From assembly GCA_963678675.1 (NCBI GenBank), contig OY783193.1, positions 30,409,082 to 30,473,081 on the forward strand: 64,000 nt of DNA, given 5' to 3'. Origin of the DNA: Xiphydria camelus (taxonomy: Eukaryota > Arthropoda > Insecta > Hymenoptera > Xiphydriidae). How positions within the stretch are numbered: the stretch's first letter is position 1; each line of letters starts with the position of its first letter. The notes under the pieces are model-generated. The model saw only the letters and a program-made list of their open reading frames with translations, was not told where the DNA came from and ran no database searches. The translations under genes were made by a program, and so were the position numbers. Below, piece by piece: positions 43,455 through 54,622 of the stretch.

Positions 43455-44458
43455 ATTGTGAATGTTTAAATAATGGTGAGTAATTGTTTGAAACGATAAG
43501 ACATAATAATTATGGTTTCTTTTCGATGTTCAACCAAATAACACGACTGATACCTAATTGCAGAGAGAAACTGATGCGACTGGCAGTCGTGGAGGAAGGG
43601 GCTACCGTCAACGTGGTCCTCGCCAGAGTGGTCGAGCTCTGCCTCGGCGACGAAAGGTGCAATTGAAATGAAATTAAAGTCTGAGCAAGGTGAAAATTGG
43701 AAAGCATGGAAAGAAAACGCGGTAGAGTCGTTGACAAAAGGAGTGAGTGAAGTGCGAAAGAAAAGTGCAGTGACGCCAAAAAACCATGTGGAAGACAGTG
43801 ACGAACAGCAGCAGCAGCTGGTCGACACTGCTCAATTCCACACCAGCTCCTGAATGATATCTCACCGATCGCGATACGCAGCCGCTCCTGTGGGCAATGA
43901 TTCCAGATACTCGAGTCGTAGTCGCAGCAAGGACAGCAGCAGCAGCAGCAGCATCGACGGCAGGGGCACTATTGTAAAGCGAAGACAGTCCAAGACCGAC
44001 CCGGATAGCTGTAAGAGAAAGACGCATCGGCGGAAGCAAGACTTGCAATGAGAGTGTAGTAAAAGGAAGAAGAAAAATAACAGAGACTAGACGATGAGAC
44101 GGAGGAGGAAGTCGCCACCACGAAGAGTTCCTGAAACGGTACCAGTACTAGCAACGTGCGAAGATTTCAAGAGAACGGGCCGTCTACACCCAGTCGCAAA
44201 TCATGCCGAGTTCATGTGACACCCGACAGCGGCATCACGTCAGGAGTATGAACGGTGGAGAAGAACGGGAGCCTCGCTGAAAAAGGAAGGAGCAGTGTTG
44301 GCGGTGGCGGTGACAGCCCGGATCATGAGCAAAGGCTGAAGAACCTTGAGCGTTTTGGATAAAAAGTGGACGTGACTCGAAGCAGTTATCGTAATCGATT
44401 TACACCGACACTGGTGCCGCAGCTAATCTCGATCACAATGAATTCTTCCAACTAGAGG
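43455..44458 (+). pseudogene. Captured gene-like fragment in left arm of P1
   Basis: An ATG at 43470 is followed directly by GTGAGT; about 95 bp later CTAATTGCAG precedes an RG-rich frame (SRGGRGYRQRGPRQSGR) ending at a TGA. Next comes an overlapping frame MKLKSEQGENWKAWKEN... with QQQQ (43668-43853), then after a TGA a Ser/Arg-rich stretch RYSSRSRSKDSSSSSS (43854-44051), then broken basic frames to about 44458. Stops and phase shifts are shared with the other arm, so they predate the inversion or reflect normal untranslated parts. Product not recognised; RGG and SR-like composition suggests an RNA-binding-type protein, which is inference only. Confidence 0.45.
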
Positions 44459-45479
44459 CGGTTCCTGTATCACTCGTCGCCGTTGATCCTTTCCCTCTTA
44501 ATCCTTGTACATAATGCATCTGTGATTCCTTGAAGTATATTTTTATAATATTAAGTTTGATCTGAAACCCTTTCATATCTTTCCTATTGTAACACTCTCG
44601 TAAGCATACGATCCGATTATTTTATATTCATAAGGTTTTATCAGCTTTACGTTATTCATCGTTATTTTCGTTATTTAACCTTGCATTTATAAATTATTAC
44701 TGATGGATTATTAATAAATTAATTAATGAAAGTGACTCTACTGGCTTGTGCTATTTTTCTCGTCTCGTATTTCCTTCCGTAAGATATTTTAATAAATGTG
44801 CCCCTTCGATCTTTAAGAGTTTAGTTGAAATAAGCAAGACGGATAGTGGACAGAGTTTAGGCATTTTAGGAGGCATACTCTTAGACCTCGATGTCGAATA
44901 ACATAATAACAGAATGAACGAAATCGGCGAGATACATCTGAAACGGTTTTAAAGCTAATTTTATGAATGAAGAAATTCTAATAAATCATGATTACACGAA
45001 TTCCTGTCCCGCTGATTGTGACATCTTTTATGCCTCCTAATGCCTAGACTCTGTCCACTATCCGTCTTGCTTATTCCAACTAAACTCTTAAAGATCGAAG
45101 GGGAACATTTATTAAAATATCTTACGGAAGGAAATACGAGTCGAAAAATAGCGCAAGCCAGTAGAGTCACTTTCATTAATTAATTTATTAATAATCCATC
45201 AGTAATAATTTATAAATGCAAGGTTAAATAACGAAAATAACGAGGAATAACGTAAAGCTGATAAAACCTTATGAATATAAAATAATCGGATCGTATGGTT
45301 ACGAGAGTGTTACAATAGGAAAGATGAAAGGGTTTCAGAGATCAAACTTAATATTATAAAAATATACTTCAAGGAATCACAGATGCATTATGTACAAGGA
45401 TTAAGAGGGAAAGGATCAACGGCGACGAGTGATACAGAAACCACCTCTAGTTGGAAGAATTCATTGTGATCGAGATTTA

Positions 45480-46250
45480 GCTGCGGCACCAGTGTCGGCG
45501 TAAATCGATCGAGCGACTGGGTGTAGACGGCCTGTTCTCTTGAACTCTTCGCACGTTGCTAGTACTGGTAACGTTTCAGGAACTCTTCGTAGTGACGACT
45601 TCCTCCTCCGTCTCATCGTCTCGTCTCTGTTATTTTTCTTCTTCCTTTTACTACACTCTCATTGCAAGTCTTGCTTTCGCCTATGCGTCTTTCTCTTACA
45701 GCTATCCGGGTCGGTCTTGGACTGCCTTCGCTTTACAATAGTGCCCCTGCCGTCGATGCTGCTGCTGCTGCTGCGGTCCTTGCTGCGACTACGACTCGAG
45801 TATCTGGAATCATAGCCCACAGGAGCGGCTGCGTATCGCGATCGGCGAGATATCATTCAGGAGCTGGTGCGGAATTGAGCAGTGTCGACCAGCTGCTGCT
45901 GCTGTTCGTCACTGTCTTCCACATGGTTTTTTGACGTCACTGCACTTTTCTTTCGCACTTCACTCACTCCTTCTGTCAACGACTCTGCCGCGTTTTCTTT
46001 CCATGCCTTCCAATTTTCACCTTGCTCAGACTTTAATTTCACTTCAATTGCACCTTTCGTCGCCGAGGCAGAGCTCGACCACTCTGGCGAGGACCACGTT
46101 GACGATAGCCCCTTCCTCCACGACTGCCAGTCGCATCAGTTTTTCTCTGCAATTAGGTATCAGTCGTGTTATTTGGTTGAACATCGAAAAGAAACCATAA
46201 TTATTATGTCTTATCGTTTCAAACAATTACTCACCATTCTTTAAACATTC
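45480..46250 (-). pseudogene. Mirror copy of the gene-like fragment in right arm of P1
   Basis: On the minus strand it repeats the same frames: the RG-rich exon after TTGCAG (46044-46165), MKLKSEQGENWKAWKENAAE (45857-46042) and the RSRSKDRSSSSS stretch (45659-45856), with a handful of replacements relative to the left arm. The splice-site-like dinucleotides are kept. The segment matching 44195-44385 is missing here. Confidence 0.45.
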
Positions 46251-46708
46251 ACAATTTTGAGGTTACACTTCGATCTTCCGCATTTATCTACCTCCCGCTT
46301 TTACCATTTCAAATATTTCGCTCGTACGTAACGCCATCTTCCAAAGCCAACTCTAAATAAAACAATGTCGAAGTCAAATTTCAGGAAAATTCAGGTCGCT
46401 GCACCTGCTCGACTAGCCATTGGACATACGGTATATGTAAAAATGTCACAAAAATTCCGCCTGTCTTCGGCGGTATTCGGCCATGGTCGGAAATGTGTAC
46501 ACAGATGCGGCCACATACATACGCCATCAAAAATGTATGTGAGAGTGTGTGAGAGAATATATTCCTTGAATGTTTAGTTGTTTTTCAAAATTAAAAAATA
46601 TTTCCATTCGCGAAACGATTTCCCTCGCATTTTTTCGATCCTCGGACACGCTTGTTAATAAAAAGTGAAAATTCAGTGTAATCGGAGTAGAGAATCTCAA
46701 TAGTGGTG

Positions 46709-48304
46709 AATGTGACAGACGCTCTGACAGTTAGCTATTATCAAATCGTTTGGATTTTTTTTTAATAATCAAGACAGTGCACGGAAGCAGTGTCATTTTT
46801 CTCTGGTTGCTGGTGCATGAAGAGCAGGAAAGGAGACATCTGTATCTCGGAAGAAGTGGCATCAGATAAGTTACTTCCTAACTGACTGTCTTAACCTCAT
46901 TTTCATCCCTTATACAGAACAAATATCTTTGTGGTTATTCTATTTTTTGTTTTCAGCGCCATACGAGAACGGGACGGATTGGTGGAAATTTGATTTTTCT
47001 TCGCAGTCAAAAATCAACCTAGGTAGAAAAGAATTCTCTAAAATTGCGGTACAATGCCACGGTATGAATATCAGGTTCTACCGACATGACATGCTTCGAC
47101 AAGGTCTGTATCAACTTTAGCGGTATATTGGGGGCACTGCACTAATCCTCTGGCACATTTTTCTATCTGGGAAAGCATATTATTATGGCAGTACAGCTGT
47201 ACAGCGTTCCGATAATATACCGTCTTCCCGTACTGACAGTATACATGCATTTTTTTTACCTCCAATATGCCGGAATTAAAAATCTCTAGAACTCTGCGGT
47301 ACAATGCCACGGTAGGAATATCAGGTTCTACCGACATGACATGCTTCGACAAGGTCTGTATCAACTTTAGCGGTATATTGGGGGCACTGCACTAATCCTG
47401 TGGCACATTTTTCTATCTGGGAAAGCATATTATTATGGTAGTACGGCTGTACAGCGTTCCGATAATATATAATTGGAACTTTTGATAATACGAAAGGGGG
47501 ATATATCGATAGAGAAAAGAGATAATAAAATAATTACTTCATTATTGTAATCCAATTCTATCGTATCTCCTACTTTTCTACCACGGCTTTCCCAGATAGA
47601 AAAATGTGCCACAGGATTAGTGCAGTGCCCCCAATATAATGCTAAAGTTGATACAGACCTTGTCGAAGCATGTCATGTCGGTAGAATTTGATATTCCTAC
47701 CGTGCCATTGTACTGCAGAGTTCTAGAAATTTTTAATTCCGGCATATTAGAGGTAAAAAAATGCATGTATATACTGTCAGTACGGGAAGATGGTATATTA
47801 TCGAAACGCTGCACAGCTGTACTACCATAATAATATGCTTTCCCAGATAGAAAAATGTGCCACAGGATTAGTGCAGTGCCCCCAATATACCGCTAAAGTT
47901 GATACAGACCTTGTCGAAGCATGTCATGTCGGTAGAACCTGATATTCATACCGTGGCATTGTACCGCAATTCTAGAGAATTCTTTTCTACCTAGGTTGAT
48001 TTTTGACTGCGAAGAAAAATCAAATTTCCATAAATCCGTCCCGTTCTCGTATGGCGCTGAAAACAAAAAATAGAATAACCACAAAGATATTTGTTCTGTA
48101 TAAGGGATGAAAATGAGGTTAAGACAGTCAGTTAGGAAGTAACTTATCTGATGCCACTTCTTCCGAGATACAGATGTCTCCTTTCCTGCTCTTCATGCAC
48201 CAGCAACCAGAGAAAAATGACACTGCTTCCGTGCACTGTCTTGATTATTAAAAAAAAATCCAAACGATTTGATAATAGCTAGCTGTCAGAGCGTCTGTCA
48301 CATT
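46709..48304. mobile_element. Palindrome P3 with duplicated arm units
   Basis: Begins AATGTGACAGACGCTCTGAC and ends with its inverse. Left arm 46709-47475, loop about 47476-47585, right arm to 48304. Within each arm a unit of about 250 bp containing GGTACAATGCCACGGTA, CGACATGACATGCTTCG and GGGGGCACTGCACTAATCC occurs twice in direct orientation. The outer third is repeat X sequence, and another X fragment with the same start is at 52584-52792. Frames of up to 97 residues are not recognised. Confidence 0.75.
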
Positions 48305-48463
48305 AACCGAGCACTGTCACAATAGTTCATTCGTCGAGCTGGATCTAGCTAATTGTACGCTGAAACATGCCCAAGTCGTATTCAACCTTGAGTAGATTTA
48401 TTTTCAATATTGGACCAAAGGTACGGCAATCCTGTTGCTTCAACTTCCAGGTATATTAATTGT

Positions 48464-49150
48464 AAGTATTACTGGAGAACGAGTAGGTTAAAAGATTTTC
48501 GTGAACTCACGATTTTCTGATATGTCATTTCGTACAGGTGCAACCGAAGAGGATCTAGCTCGTGTCCTGTCCGTAAAAAGATGACTCGATGGACATCGGA
48601 GAATGTCAGGCTTTTCACCGAGCGCCTATTACCTACGGTACATTAATTGCAATACGCGCTTCTCGTTTCATTCAACTATTCCAGCGTTAAATAACTTTTA
48701 CTTCTTTCAAGGTAATCACCTTTTATGAACTGTTCGTGGTAGGAGGCAGCGATCGATAATAGAGACTCGTCGTAGACAAGTTCGTCTATTAAAACTAAAA
48801 GGCAATTGGTGTGCAACTGGAACATCATCGCAGGAATAATTTGTCTACGATTAGTCACAATCATTGATCGTTGCCCCCTACGATCAACAATTCGTACAAG
48901 GTAAATGTTTTGAAAGAAGTAAAAGTTACTTAGAGCAGGAATAGTTTAAACGAAAATCGCATATTGCAATGAAAGTACTATGGGTGAAAGGCGCTCGGTG
49001 ACAAGCCTGACATTCTCCGATCCATCGAGTCATCTTTTTACGGACAGGACATGAGCTAGATCCTCTTCGGTTGCACCTGTACGAGATGACATGTCAGAAA
49101 ATCGTGAGTCTTCATGAAAATCTTCTAACCTACTCGTTCTGCAATAATAC
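48464..49150. mobile_element. Palindrome P4 with splice-site-like motif
   Basis: Left arm 48464-48712 and right arm 48900-49150 are inverted (AGAACGAGTAGGTTA, CACGATTTTCTGA, GGTGCAACCGAAGAGGATCT, CTGTCCGTAAAAAGATGACT, GAGAATGTCAGGCTT). CGTACAG before GTGCAACCGAAG resembles a 3' splice site, and an upstream ATG frame (48371-48451) ends CAG before GTATAT. The combined frame closes after six codons, so coding is not supported. Confidence 0.68.
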
Positions 49151-49156
49151 ACTTAT

Positions 49157-49930
49157 TAATAAAAAGCTATTCTCCTACATGTACGTATTCTCCTCATGAA
49201 TAAATTCCAAAAAGTAGTGAAATCCCCCCACAAAAAAGAGATTCTCTGTAAAAAAAAGTCGGCATGTTCATTCAGTGCCAACAAAAATTGATACGTAAAA
49301 TACTCTCCAAAAAAGATTTGAAATCAATTAAGATCGCCATGTTCAAGTTATATATAAAAAGTAAAAGGCATCATTTGAAAGGGAAATTATTGTAAATCAA
49401 GTGACTACAAAATTCGACTAAAAAAGTTTATAAAAAAATTTTAATAAAAAAGAACGCCGCGTTTTTTCCCTTCAAAATAAAAAATTCAGACACAGAATTA
49501 TACTCGATGTTTATGCACTTATGATTTTAAATAAATTCATACACTCTTATATGATACCACCAGTATACCGAATGTCGTACGAGAAACCGATCAGGCGGGG
49601 GCCTTCTGAATTTCTCTGAATTTGACTTCGGCAGTGCATTTATGAATCACTCTAACACCTTCCAAGCACTATCAATTATTCGGTATAGTGGACAAAATAT
49701 GAAAACTTAAACGCGGCAAGTTCTTTTTTATTAAAATTTTTTTATAAATTTTTTTAGTCGAATTTTGTAGTCACTTGATTTACAATAATTTCCCTTTCAA
49801 ATGATGCCTTTTACTTTTTATATATAACTCTTGAACATGGCGATCTTAATTGATTTCAAATCTTTTTTGGAGAGTATTTTACGTATCAATTTTTGTTGGC
49901 ACTGAATGAACATGCCGACTTTTTTTACAG
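49157..49930. mobile_element. Foldback element F, copy 2
   Basis: Near-identical to 10818-11614 through the whole length, including the left flank TAATAAAAAGCTATTCTCC and the nested TATACCGAA...TTCGGTATA element at 49564-49686. It stops at the 3' edge at TTTTTTACAG, about 15 bp short of the first copy's end. Confidence 0.8.
49564..49686 (+). mobile_element. Small element nested in F copy 2
   Basis: Bounded by TATACCGAATG and TTATTCGGTATA. Contains CTGAATTTGACTTCGGCAG, closer to the P1 end region than the copy at 11226. Confidence 0.6.
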
Positions 49931-49996
49931 ATATGATATATATACAAAAGTCGGCCGCTGTAGCAATCACTCTGACTCGTGCCGGCGTGTTTGTAA

Positions 49997-50332
49997 AGCC
50001 GGGTCTTCACTGCGCGAAACTCTTTCGCGAAATTGTTTCGCGAAAATGTTTCGCGAAAATGTTCGGCGAGTGTCGGGACGAAACATTTCGGGTTCCAGGC
50101 GAAAATAAGGTGAGCCGCCAGTTTGCGCGAGACACTGGTGCCGGCGAAACACACGGTGCACGTTCACACTGGCGGCACTCGGAAGGCGAAGCTCTTTGAT
50201 GCGCGATCAAAAACCGACTGACGTTTGGCTGACTTCGAAACATACTCGCGAAGCAAGTTTCGGGGTGAGTACAAAGTATACACGAGGCAAGACTAGTTTC
50301 GCGAAACAGTTTTGCGCAGTGAAGACCCAGCT
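49997..50332. mobile_element. PIF/Harbinger-like MITE (H1 family), longer copy
   Basis: TIRs AGCCGGGTCTTCACTGCGCG and AGCTGGGTCTTCACTGCGCA. TAA at left (49994-49996) and AAA at right, so the 3-bp duplication has one mismatch. The left arm has three TTTCGCGAAA-type units. Same family as 17759-17890. Confidence 0.72.
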
Positions 50333-50344
50333 AAACACTTGTAA

Positions 50345-50446
50345 AGCCGGGTCTTCACTGTTGGTTTGAAATTCCACACCTCAGTCATGTGGGAGTTCGA
50401 CGGTCTCGGTCCCCGACGCCGAGATTGTTTACACAGTCACACAAAA
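50345..50446 (+). mobile_element. H1 family left-end fragment
   Basis: TAA followed by AGCCGGGTCTTCACTG, 12 bp after the previous copy; no matching right end nearby, possibly because 50447-51210 inserted there. Confidence 0.5.
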
Positions 50447-51210
50447 TATAAAAAGTGGGGTATACTTTTGTTGCGATATATGTTATCCATAGTAATTTTG
50501 CCTCCTGATCACGAAGCAGGTGTCAAAATTTGGCCATCACATCACATTTTTTTTTAATTTCAAAGAACCAGCGAGAGATCATGATTTACAAAAAGTTAAT
50601 GGACTTAAACAAAATTCGGTAAAGGGGGGTTTTTTGGGTCGTTGATCACGAATATGAAGTCGGATTTCAAAAATTCAAGATGGTGAATCCAATATGGCGG
50701 ACGAGATTTTCGAAAATCGACGGATTCCTGCCAAATTTGGTATAGAGGGTATTTTTGGATCGCTGATCACGAATCTGAAGTTAGATTTTAAAAATTCAAG
50801 ATGGCGGATCCAACATGGCGGACGAGGTTTTCGAAAATCGACAGATTCATGCCAAATTTGGTATAGGGTTTTTTTTTCAGTCGCTGATTACGAATATGAA
50901 GTTATATTTGCAAAAATTTATAATTTTCGAAAATCTCATCCGCCATATTGGATCCGCCATCTTGAATTCTTGAAATCTGACTTCAAATTCGTGATCAGCG
51001 TTCCAAAAAACCCAACTATACCGAATTTGGTTTAAACCAAAGACAACTTGACTTAAGTCAATTAATTTTTTTTAAATCATGATCTGGCTGGTTTTTTGAG
51101 ATTAAAAAAAATTGATGTGATAGCCAAATTTCGACATCTCTGATTCGTGATCAGGAGGCCAAAATACTACGCATAACATATATCGCATCAAAAGTATACC
51201 CCATTTTATA
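50447..51210. mobile_element. Foldback with internal AAGATGGCGGATCC repeats
   Basis: Ends TATAAAAAGTGGGGTATACT and its inverse, arms extending to CCTCCTGATCACGAA and ACATCA-type sequence. The interior has two direct units of about 121 bp (AATTCAAGATGGTGAATCC, GGCGGACGAG, TTTTCGAAAATCGAC, TGCCAAATTTGGTATAG) and an inverted third. The 113-codon frame at 50694 runs through these repeats and is not a gene. Confidence 0.78.
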
Positions 51211-51779
51211 GACCTCTAAAAGAGATATGATAACTATCGTATAGCGCCGCTTGAAGAACAACTTTATTTTTTAAAGCGTCTCAATATGACAATTTTGTCG
51301 TAAAATAGAGGGGTCTCTGTAATGCTGTTGTATAGACGTTCTTACAACTCATATTATAGGACAAAGAAATACTGTAAGTCTACAAGTTTTTTAACAGTTG
51401 CATAACGTCTTATATATAATCCTTATAAAATTATTTTAAAAGAATCTTATACAAATTGTGTAATACAGTTGCATAGCTATTGTATTAGCGACGTTAAAAG
51501 TTAGTTGTAATGGAAGTTGTATAAACAGTTGTATTGAGGTTCCTTAAGAAAAGCAATAAGATTGTTACTTCACGCAGAAGTAAACACATTACACAATAAG
51601 TATGAAAGGATTTTATAAGCATCCCCTATAACTACAACAGTGTACTCTCTTATAAAGAGCTTATAGAATAAAAATGTAGTTCCCAGGAATAAAGTTATCT
51701 CAAGTTCTGCGTTGTAAAATCTGTTTATACATACATAACCTAATAATACTAGAATAGATTAGGGGGGGGAATAGGGGGG
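51211..51779. other. AT-rich unassigned sequence
   Basis: Ends in two G-runs (51772-51788). No gene seen. Confidence 0.4.
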
Positions 51780-52490
51780 GGGGGGGGGAGTCTAAAAATA
51801 AATTTTTTTTTAATTGCCTTTTCTTATAGTAAAACATTTAAAGAATGTTGTGTCCAGATTTCAAGTCAATCGGAGCAAAACTTTTAGTCATAGACCTTTA
51901 AGTCTCCGCTCCTCTAATACTGCGGAGCGGCAAGAACTCTGCGCTTTAAACACTTGTTTCTCGAAACCAAGTTTTAAAAGTCCGTGGACATCGTCATTTA
52001 AAAACTACTGCACCGATTCTTTTCAAACTTTGTACACACTTTCTACATATAAAATACCAGACCCCTACGTTTTTCTTTTTCTTTTTTTGTTACATTAAGG
52101 GGGTTTTACAGCAACAAAATGACGGATTTTTTCGTGAAAAATCGTAATTTTTACTTCAAACAACCACCACACATTTAAAAATGGAAAAAAAATTAAAGAA
52201 AAACGTAGGGGTCTAGAAAAACATCTGTTTTAACTAAATTGCTTTGATTTTTTGATTTGAGATAATTCTACGCTGAAATATAGTGTCCACCGCAAATCAT
52301 CTTTTCTAAAAGGCGTCCTCGAAAGTGCTTCGTCACCGGCTTATTTCTCAATATTTTTCTACAAAAAAATTATAAAATGTTGTTCGAATGATGCTTTGTA
52401 ACATGCGAAACATTAGAATATATCTACTTCAACAATAGCTCTAAAAAAATTCGTAAAAATAGAGTTATTTTCCACGCGTTAGACCCCCCA
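51780..52490. mobile_element. TIR element with poly-G/poly-C ends
   Basis: Left GGGGGGGGAGTCTAAAAATA and right TTATTTTCCACGCGTTAGACCCCCC are inverted at the GGGGGG(A)GTCTA end. An inner inverted pair GACCCCTACGTTTTTCTTT / GAAAAACGTAGGGGTC is at 52060 and 52197. Low-complexity A/T elsewhere. Confidence 0.5.
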
Positions 52491-52583
52491 CCCTTAAGTT
52501 GTATACGCCTCACGCGGCCTGAACGGAAAGTCTTCAAAAATCGGTCCGGCACGGAACGTGTTAACGACGCACAAATACTTCGT

Positions 52584-52792
52584 AAAAATGAGGTTAATAC
52601 GGTCAGTTAAGAAGTAACTTATCTGATGACACTTCTTCTGAGATACTGATGTCTCCTTTCCTGCTCTTTATACACAAGCAACCAGAGAAAAATGGCACTG
52701 CTTCCGTTCACTTTCTTGATTATTCGAAACAAATCCAAACGATTATCAAGCTATCTGTCAGAGCGTCTGTCACATTCACCACTATTGAGATG
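52584..52792 (-). repeat. Repeat X fragment
   Basis: Minus-strand match to 46702-46910 (GTGACAGACGCTCTGACAG, GAAGCAGTG, GAGCAGGAAAGGAGACATC, TCAGATAAGTTACTTC). It ends inside X at both sides. Confidence 0.72.
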
Positions 52793-53756
52793 ACCGATGT
52801 TTTTCGGACTGAAACGTCTATTTGGTTCGTGTCTGGACTATTAGGTTCATGTCTGAGCTGTCGGGATTGTCATCGAATGTTAGGGAACTATCTTGGATCC
52901 GATAGCGCCAACCGATATGCAATGTGCTACGCTGGCGTGTATAGAGGGGAACAGTCTGTATACTGCATATAAAATTAATGGAATCCTATCATTTAAAAAT
53001 TTTTTCGTAGATACTACCGGACACATCAAAACAATTGCGTTAACACTGGACAAATTGAACATTGATGATATCTATTATAATTATAATTATCAGAATACTT
53101 TGCGATGTTAGTCTAGCCCTCGTGTGCCCCCTCTCAACAGGCACGGCACCGAATCTAGTCTTTTTTCGTATCATTCAAGCACACAACGTACAAAATCAAA
53201 CTGGCAGCTTCTTTTTGTCAAAACAGTCGATGTAATGGCTCTAAAAAATGCTTTCCACTATTTTTCAATAGAATATTTGCAAATAGGTACAGAGAAATAA
53301 TCTAAATAATAATTAATTTAGTACTAGCAGATAATCTACTGTCCGGACCCCAGGAGACTCTATAAGGTTGTGTTCAAAGTAAATTTTCTATCAAACTAAT
53401 CCTTCAAGTGATAGTATAAATATGAAAAATGAATCAAGACTTATAATTTTGTTAACAAAGAACAATAGAACAGCATTTACTTACGAATCTATTGAAATTA
53501 TAACGCAGTCCGTTATAAGCGCGTAAATTAATTTCTGGGACAAGAGATAAAATAAAGTTTTCCCTTCACGAACATAACGATACTAGCAACTGACTCTCCG
53601 CACCTAGAACTATTTAATTATGAAATATCAATGTGCATATGTACTTTTGTTTTGTTATGCTTATTTCAAAAGATATTGCTAGTGTCTGGTACTAGGTACC
53701 GTCCGGCGCTAGAACTTCCCCATAGAATCAACTGAACGTTTATTTGTATATTACTA
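52793..53756. other. Unassigned AT-rich sequence
   Basis: A 72-codon frame (52893-53111, MDPIAPTDMQCATLACIEG...) looks more protein-like than average but matches nothing I recognise. No TIR element. Confidence 0.35.
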
Positions 53757-53893
53757 ACTAAATATTTTATTGGCTTGAGTAATATTGATTTGTCCCGACA
53801 TAATTTTCTTATTTGTTCAAGTTGTTACATTTTTTTTGAAAAAAATTCTTTGTTGGGACAAATAAATATTACTTGAACCAATAAAATATTTAG
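53757..53893. mobile_element. Short foldback, CTAAATATTTTATTGG ends
   Basis: 44-bp arms ACTAAATATTTTATTGGCTT...TTTGTCCCGACA pair with 53849-53893. Loop about 50 bp, T-rich. Confidence 0.75.
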
Positions 53894-53903
53894 ATAGTAA
53901 CTA

Positions 53904-54491
53904 GTTGACCCGGCGAACTTCGTACCGCCTCAGAATCAATAAATGTTGTGTTGACTTAAAAACGAAATGTATTTTAATTACATTTAAATTAATTTAATTC
54001 ATTTTGCAGCAAGGCATTTGCTTTATTGAAGCGAATCGAAATGATTCGCGTAGCATTATTGCACTACTTTCTGTTAAACTATTTGCTGAATGGGTTGCAC
54101 TCGGGTCGATTCCCTATTCATTGAAGCACCTTGTGATATACGACATTTTTCGTTTTGTTGTCATTGGCATTGTATGGCGTTGTATACTGATTTATAATTT
54201 CTTTCATGTATCATAGATGACGTTGTATACTAATTCAAATTTTTTTAAATTTTCTTACTTTCCAATACGCGAGGAAACTTCTCTAGGCTGTTCCATACAA
54301 AATGTATGAGAAAATTGATTTTCTTAATAAATTCTTTTTTTTTTCGTACATTTTTCAGATGTTTTAATACTTATTCTGCTATTCGCGTGGTGGAGCCAAA
54401 TCCAACAATCAAAGGTCATACAAATCTGTCCAGCCGTTCTTTAGTTATAAATAGTGTAACTAACCCGACTTTGTTTTATATATACAGATAT
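53904..54491 (+). mobile_element. Retroposon-like repeat (class uncertain)
   Basis: Starts AGTTGACCCGGCGAACTTCG and ends TCTGTCCAGCCGTTCTTTAG...TTTTATATATACAGAT. This start and end combination (tag-t-gacccggcgaa... ; ccagccgttct...taactaacccgac...tatata) is familiar from widely dispersed arthropod non-autonomous retroposon-type repeats. No reverse transcriptase is present; the 70-codon frame at 54004 is incidental. Confidence 0.45.
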
Positions 54492-54622
54492 ACAAATAAA
54501 CATTTACATTATTCTGCAAAATTTTTCTCAGTTTTCTCAATATTCATATATATTAGCGCTGCGCGTTTAAAAATATTTCCATTATTCGTACGAAGAGACC
54601 ATCGACGCAATCAGTATGCATA

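Larger units (their letters stand above)
43274..46431. mobile_element. Palindrome P1: 3.16-kb foldback with gene-like arms
   Basis: Left arm 43274-44872 and right arm 45030-46431 are inverted copies around a loop of about 158 bp. Termini are CCGTATGTCCAATGGCTAGT..., identical in both arms for about 40 bp, and TATA lies on both sides. The right arm lacks about 190 bp present at roughly 44195-44385. The arms carry a coding-like, intron-containing fragment and 3' untranslated-like sequence. The termini resemble the small element nested in F (11226-11351). Insertion into repeat X is shown by the unoccupied copy at 7085-8200. Confidence 0.85.
42942..46708 (+). mobile_element. Repeat X, copy 2, split by palindrome P1
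   Basis: 42942-43273 and 46432-46708 together match 7085-7705 collinearly (hairpin start ATCAAGAGACACGGTAG, TATGCTTAGTTACGCCATAT, CCTTAGCAACGCGAAGCCAC, then ATTCCGCCTGTCTTCGGCG, TTTCCATTCGCGAAACG). P1 occupies 43274-46431. X-related sequence continues into P3 on the right. Confidence 0.78.

Noticed and set aside
47071..47364. 97-codon minus-strand frame in P3
   Set aside because: It lies entirely in a palindrome arm and partly recurs in its mirror copy with changes; no domain seen.
50694..51035. 113-codon frame in the GATGGCGGATCC repeat
   Set aside because: It is produced by tandem and inverted repeat units, not by a gene.
52893..53111. 72-codon frame with protein-like composition
   Set aside because: No recognisable family, no splice signals and no second copy; left as unassigned.
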